A DNA stretch of 64,000 nucleotides from Vibrio sp. MEBiC08052 (GTDB lineage Bacteria; Pseudomonadota; Gammaproteobacteria; Enterobacterales; Vibrionaceae), in contig NZ_KQ947476.1 of the NCBI RefSeq assembly GCF_001506075.1, positions 451,281 through 515,280 of the forward strand, in the 5' to 3' direction. The translations under genes and the position numbers were made by a program. The notes below the pieces were generated by a model, which was given only the letters and a program-made list of their open reading frames with translations, had not been told where the DNA came from and did no database searches. Below are positions 62,105 through 64,000 of this stretch, piece by piece (within the stretch, counting starts at the first letter, position 1; each line of letters begins with the position of its first letter).

Positions 62105-62284
62105 ATGCTGAATAACATCGACAGACTGACTATCTATGCTCTGATGGGATTTATCTCTTTTGGAGCATTGGTGATGAGTACATCGGCGTCGGAACAAGCC
62201 TCACTCATGCCGGTATGGGGAGTTATTGCTGCAATGATAGGGCTTTGGCTGGAAATCTATCAATACGACACATCCAAGCATTGA
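62105..62284 (+). CDS. Small membrane protein, 59 aa
   Basis: 59 aa, too short for common gene cutoffs and not recognised. Start MLNNIDRLTIYALMGFISFGALVM, second hydrophobic helix MPVWGVIAAMIGLWLEIY, charged tail QYDTSKH; two predicted membrane helices. GGGGAG lies about 6 bases before the ATG and a terminator follows 62 bp after the stop. Divergent from tusA. It looks like a genuine expressed small inner-membrane protein. Confidence 0.7.
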   Translation: MLNNIDRLTIYALMGFISFGALVMSTSASEQASLMPVWGVIAAMIGLWLEIYQYDTSKH

Positions 62285-62345
62285 TTGAAAAGTAATTCTA
62301 AAAACAATGCAATATTTCCGACACTATCCCATTTTTCTTGGGCTT

Positions 62346-62370
62346 CCCCGCAGTAATGCGGGATTTTTTT
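62346..62370 (+). terminator. Terminator after the 59-aa gene
   Basis: CCCGC (62347-62351), loop AGTAAT, GCGGG (62358-62362), then A and seven T. A compact stem with an excellent U tract. Confidence 0.85.
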
Positions 62371-62508
62371 GTCTGAATGATCCGCAAAGTGCCAAAAGGT
62401 AGTCACCGAAAGTCTGTTTGTTGGCAACGTAACGTTCGATCAATCATGCCAGCCAATGAAATGACTGGCATGACGAGGACGGAGTGCCGATGATTCCAGC
62501 CTCTCAGG

Positions 62509-64000
62509 CTAAGACAAAAAGAACCGATAGGTTGGATTATCGGTCTCGTCTTTGTACTGATAACCCAATTCAACAAGGTGAGCCGAAAAGCGGGTCAAAT
62601 CGTCATCATTGAGTTCAAATGCACAGAGAACACGCCCGTAGTCGGCACCATGATTACGGTAGTTGAACAGGCTGATATTCCAGTGGGTACCGAGTGTACT
62701 GAGGAATTTCAGCAGCGCTCCGGGATATTCCGGAAACTCGAATGCGTATAACCGTTCTTTGAGTGGCTTTGATGGTTTTCCGCCAATCATATAACGAATG
62801 TGCAGTTTGGCGATTTCGTCATCTGATAAATCGATAACCGGATAACCGGCTTTACGCAGATCCTGAATGATGCTATTGAGCTCTTCCGGGCCTCCGGCGA
62901 GACGAATCCCGACGAAAACATTGGCCAGTGAGTCATCATTGTAGCGATAGTTAAACTCCGTGACCGCCCGGCCGCCGAGAATCTGGCAGAATTCGAAAAA
63001 TGCACCTTTGCGCTCAGGAATGGTAACGGCAAGCAGCCCTTCACGCTTTTCGCCCAGTTCACAGCGTTCTGAAACGTAGCGTAAGCCGTGAAAGTTGGTA
63101 TTGGCACCTGAGAGAACCGTCCCTAACTGTTTACCTGTGAGCTGGTGCTGTTCTGCGTATTTTTTCAAACCTGCCAGTGCCAGTGCGCCTGATGGTTCAG
63201 CAATTGCGCGGGTATCTTCAAAGATATCTTTCACCGCAGCACAGATTTCGTCACTGGACACGGAGATATGACCGTCCAGATATTGCTGACACAAACGGAA
63301 CGTTTCATCACCGATGCGTTTGACTGCGACCCCGTCGGCGAACATGCTGACCTGTTCAAGCACAACCGGTTCACCGGCATCGAGTGCGGCTTTTAAGCAA
63401 CCGGATTCTTCCGGTTCAACGGCGATTACTTTGATTTCTGGCATCAGTTGTTTGATCAGCACGGCGATTCCCGCAGCCAGCCCCCCGCCACCGACCGGGA
63501 CGAAGATGTAATCCAAATGACCGTTTTGTTGCAGCATTTCCATGCCAATGGTGCCTTGCCCGGCAATCACGAGCGGGTGATCGAACGGTGGCACAAAGGT
63601 ATAGTGATATTCTGCAGCAAGCCGTTCGGCTTCAGCTTTCGCTTCATCGAAGTTATTGCCGAACAGCACCACCTCACCGCCAAAGCCGCGCACCGCATCA
63701 ACTTTGATATCCGGCGTGGTTTTCGGCATGACAATGGTTGTTTTGACGCCAAGCTTACTCCCGGACAAAGCCAGTCCCTGAGCATGGTTCCCTGCGGATG
63801 CTGTAATGATTCCTGCTTGGCGCTGCTCTTCGCTCAGGTTCGTGATCATGTTGTAAGCACCGCGCAGTTTAAACGAATGGACCGGCTGGCGATCTTCTCG
63901 TTTGAGCTGAACCCGGTTATTGAGTCTGGCAGAGAGCCGCGGCATATCTTGGAGCGGCGTGACGATTGCAACGTCGTAGACCGGGGCGCGTAAAATCTGG
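62509..64000 (-). CDS. ilvA: Threonine ammonia-lyase IlvA, partial (start outside window)
   Basis: 497 codons in the window; the N-terminus lies beyond 64000. It is the biosynthetic PLP threonine deaminase making 2-oxobutanoate for isoleucine. Just before MPRLSARL the frame continues with ILRAPVYDVAIVTPLQD, as in IlvA, so 63945 is not the true start. The PLP lysine is in REDRQPVHSFKLRGAYNM; the PLP phosphate loop is VPVGGGGLAAGI. Two C-terminal ACT-like regulatory domains (about the last 160 residues, RKGAFFEFCQIL and FEFPEYPGALLKFLSTLG) bind isoleucine and valine. Confidence 0.95.
   Translation of the reverse strand, partial: QILRAPVYDVAIVTPLQDMPRLSARLNNRVQLKREDRQPVHSFKLRGAYNMITNLSEEQRQAGIITASAGNHAQGLALSGSKLGVKTTIVMPKTTPDIKVDAVRGFGGEVVLFGNNFDEAKAEAERLAAEYHYTFVPPFDHPLVIAGQGTIGMEMLQQNGHLDYIFVPVGGGGLAAGIAVLIKQLMPEIKVIAVEPEESGCLKAALDAGEPVVLEQVSMFADGVAVKRIGDETFRLCQQYLDGHISVSSDEICAAVKDIFEDTRAIAEPSGALALAGLKKYAEQHQLTGKQLGTVLSGANTNFHGLRYVSERCELGEKREGLLAVTIPERKGAFFEFCQILGGRAVTEFNYRYNDDSLANVFVGIRLAGGPEELNSIIQDLRKAGYPVIDLSDDEIAKLHIRYMIGGKPSKPLKERLYAFEFPEYPGALLKFLSTLGTHWNISLFNYRNHGADYGRVLCAFELNDDDLTRFSAHLVELGYQYKDETDNPTYRFFLS

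Overview
The window is the replication-origin region of the main chromosome of a Vibrio or very close relative. The 16S sequence is gammaproteobacterial. The order fadA-fadB-yigZ-trkH-hemG-rrs, the atpIBEFHAGDC operon beside parAB-rsmG-mnmG-oriC-mioC, and the rpmH/dnaA-dnaN-recF-gyrB block are what is known around vibrionacean chromosome 1 origins. I cannot name the species.

Layout. 1-2080: 16S rRNA on the minus strand with its leader, RNase III processing stem, boxA and a strong rrn promoter. 2081-9744: hemG, trkH and yigZ (-), fadBA (+) for beta-oxidation, glmU (-). 9839-16831: F1Fo ATP synthase operon (-) with promoter and terminator. 16926-21158: parB, parA, rsmG, mnmG (-). About 21225-21525: oriC, with DnaA boxes, an AT-rich stretch and dense GATC sites. 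21894-22334: mioC. 22350-25566: an accessory segment between mioC and mnmE. It holds a highly folded leader with three TTCGAAC hairpins before a 60-aa gene, a divergent Hcp, and an opposing two-gene unit: an M15-type zinc peptidase and a lipoprotein. 25567-29418: mnmE, yidC, yidD, rnpA, rpmH. 29720-32041: polar amino-acid ABC transporter. 32435-38593: dnaA, dnaN, recF, gyrB. 38739-39418: heat-shock ibpA with a ROSE-like RNA thermometer. 39668-43321: msrPQ, a GNAT acetyltransferase and avtA.

43545-53480 is a seven-gene minus-strand operon headed by a clear guanidine-I (ykkC) riboswitch. It encodes an ABC importer, two DUF1989 proteins, a biotin-dependent 'urea' carboxylase and allophanate hydrolase. 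The riboswitch and the DUF1989 pair indicate use of guanidine as a nitrogen source: guanidine to carboxyguanidine to allophanate to ammonia plus CO2. Plain urea use is less likely.

53697-55115 is an intact IS4-family element with a perfect 12-bp target duplication. It sits exactly in the loop of what was the glyQS terminator. Then come glyS and glyQ (-), a Mn2+-sensing yybP-ykoY riboswitch with a UPF0016 manganese exporter (+), a small membrane protein, and a canonical hcp gene with a sigma-54 promoter and three upstream dyads. The window ends with a TPR lipoprotein, tusA, a 59-aa membrane protein and the 3' part of ilvA.

The least explained parts are the folded RNA leader with its 60-aa gene, the Hcp/M15/lipoprotein module, the IS inside the terminator, and the transporter under guanidine control. 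All statements come from reading the sequence; no database or folding program was run.
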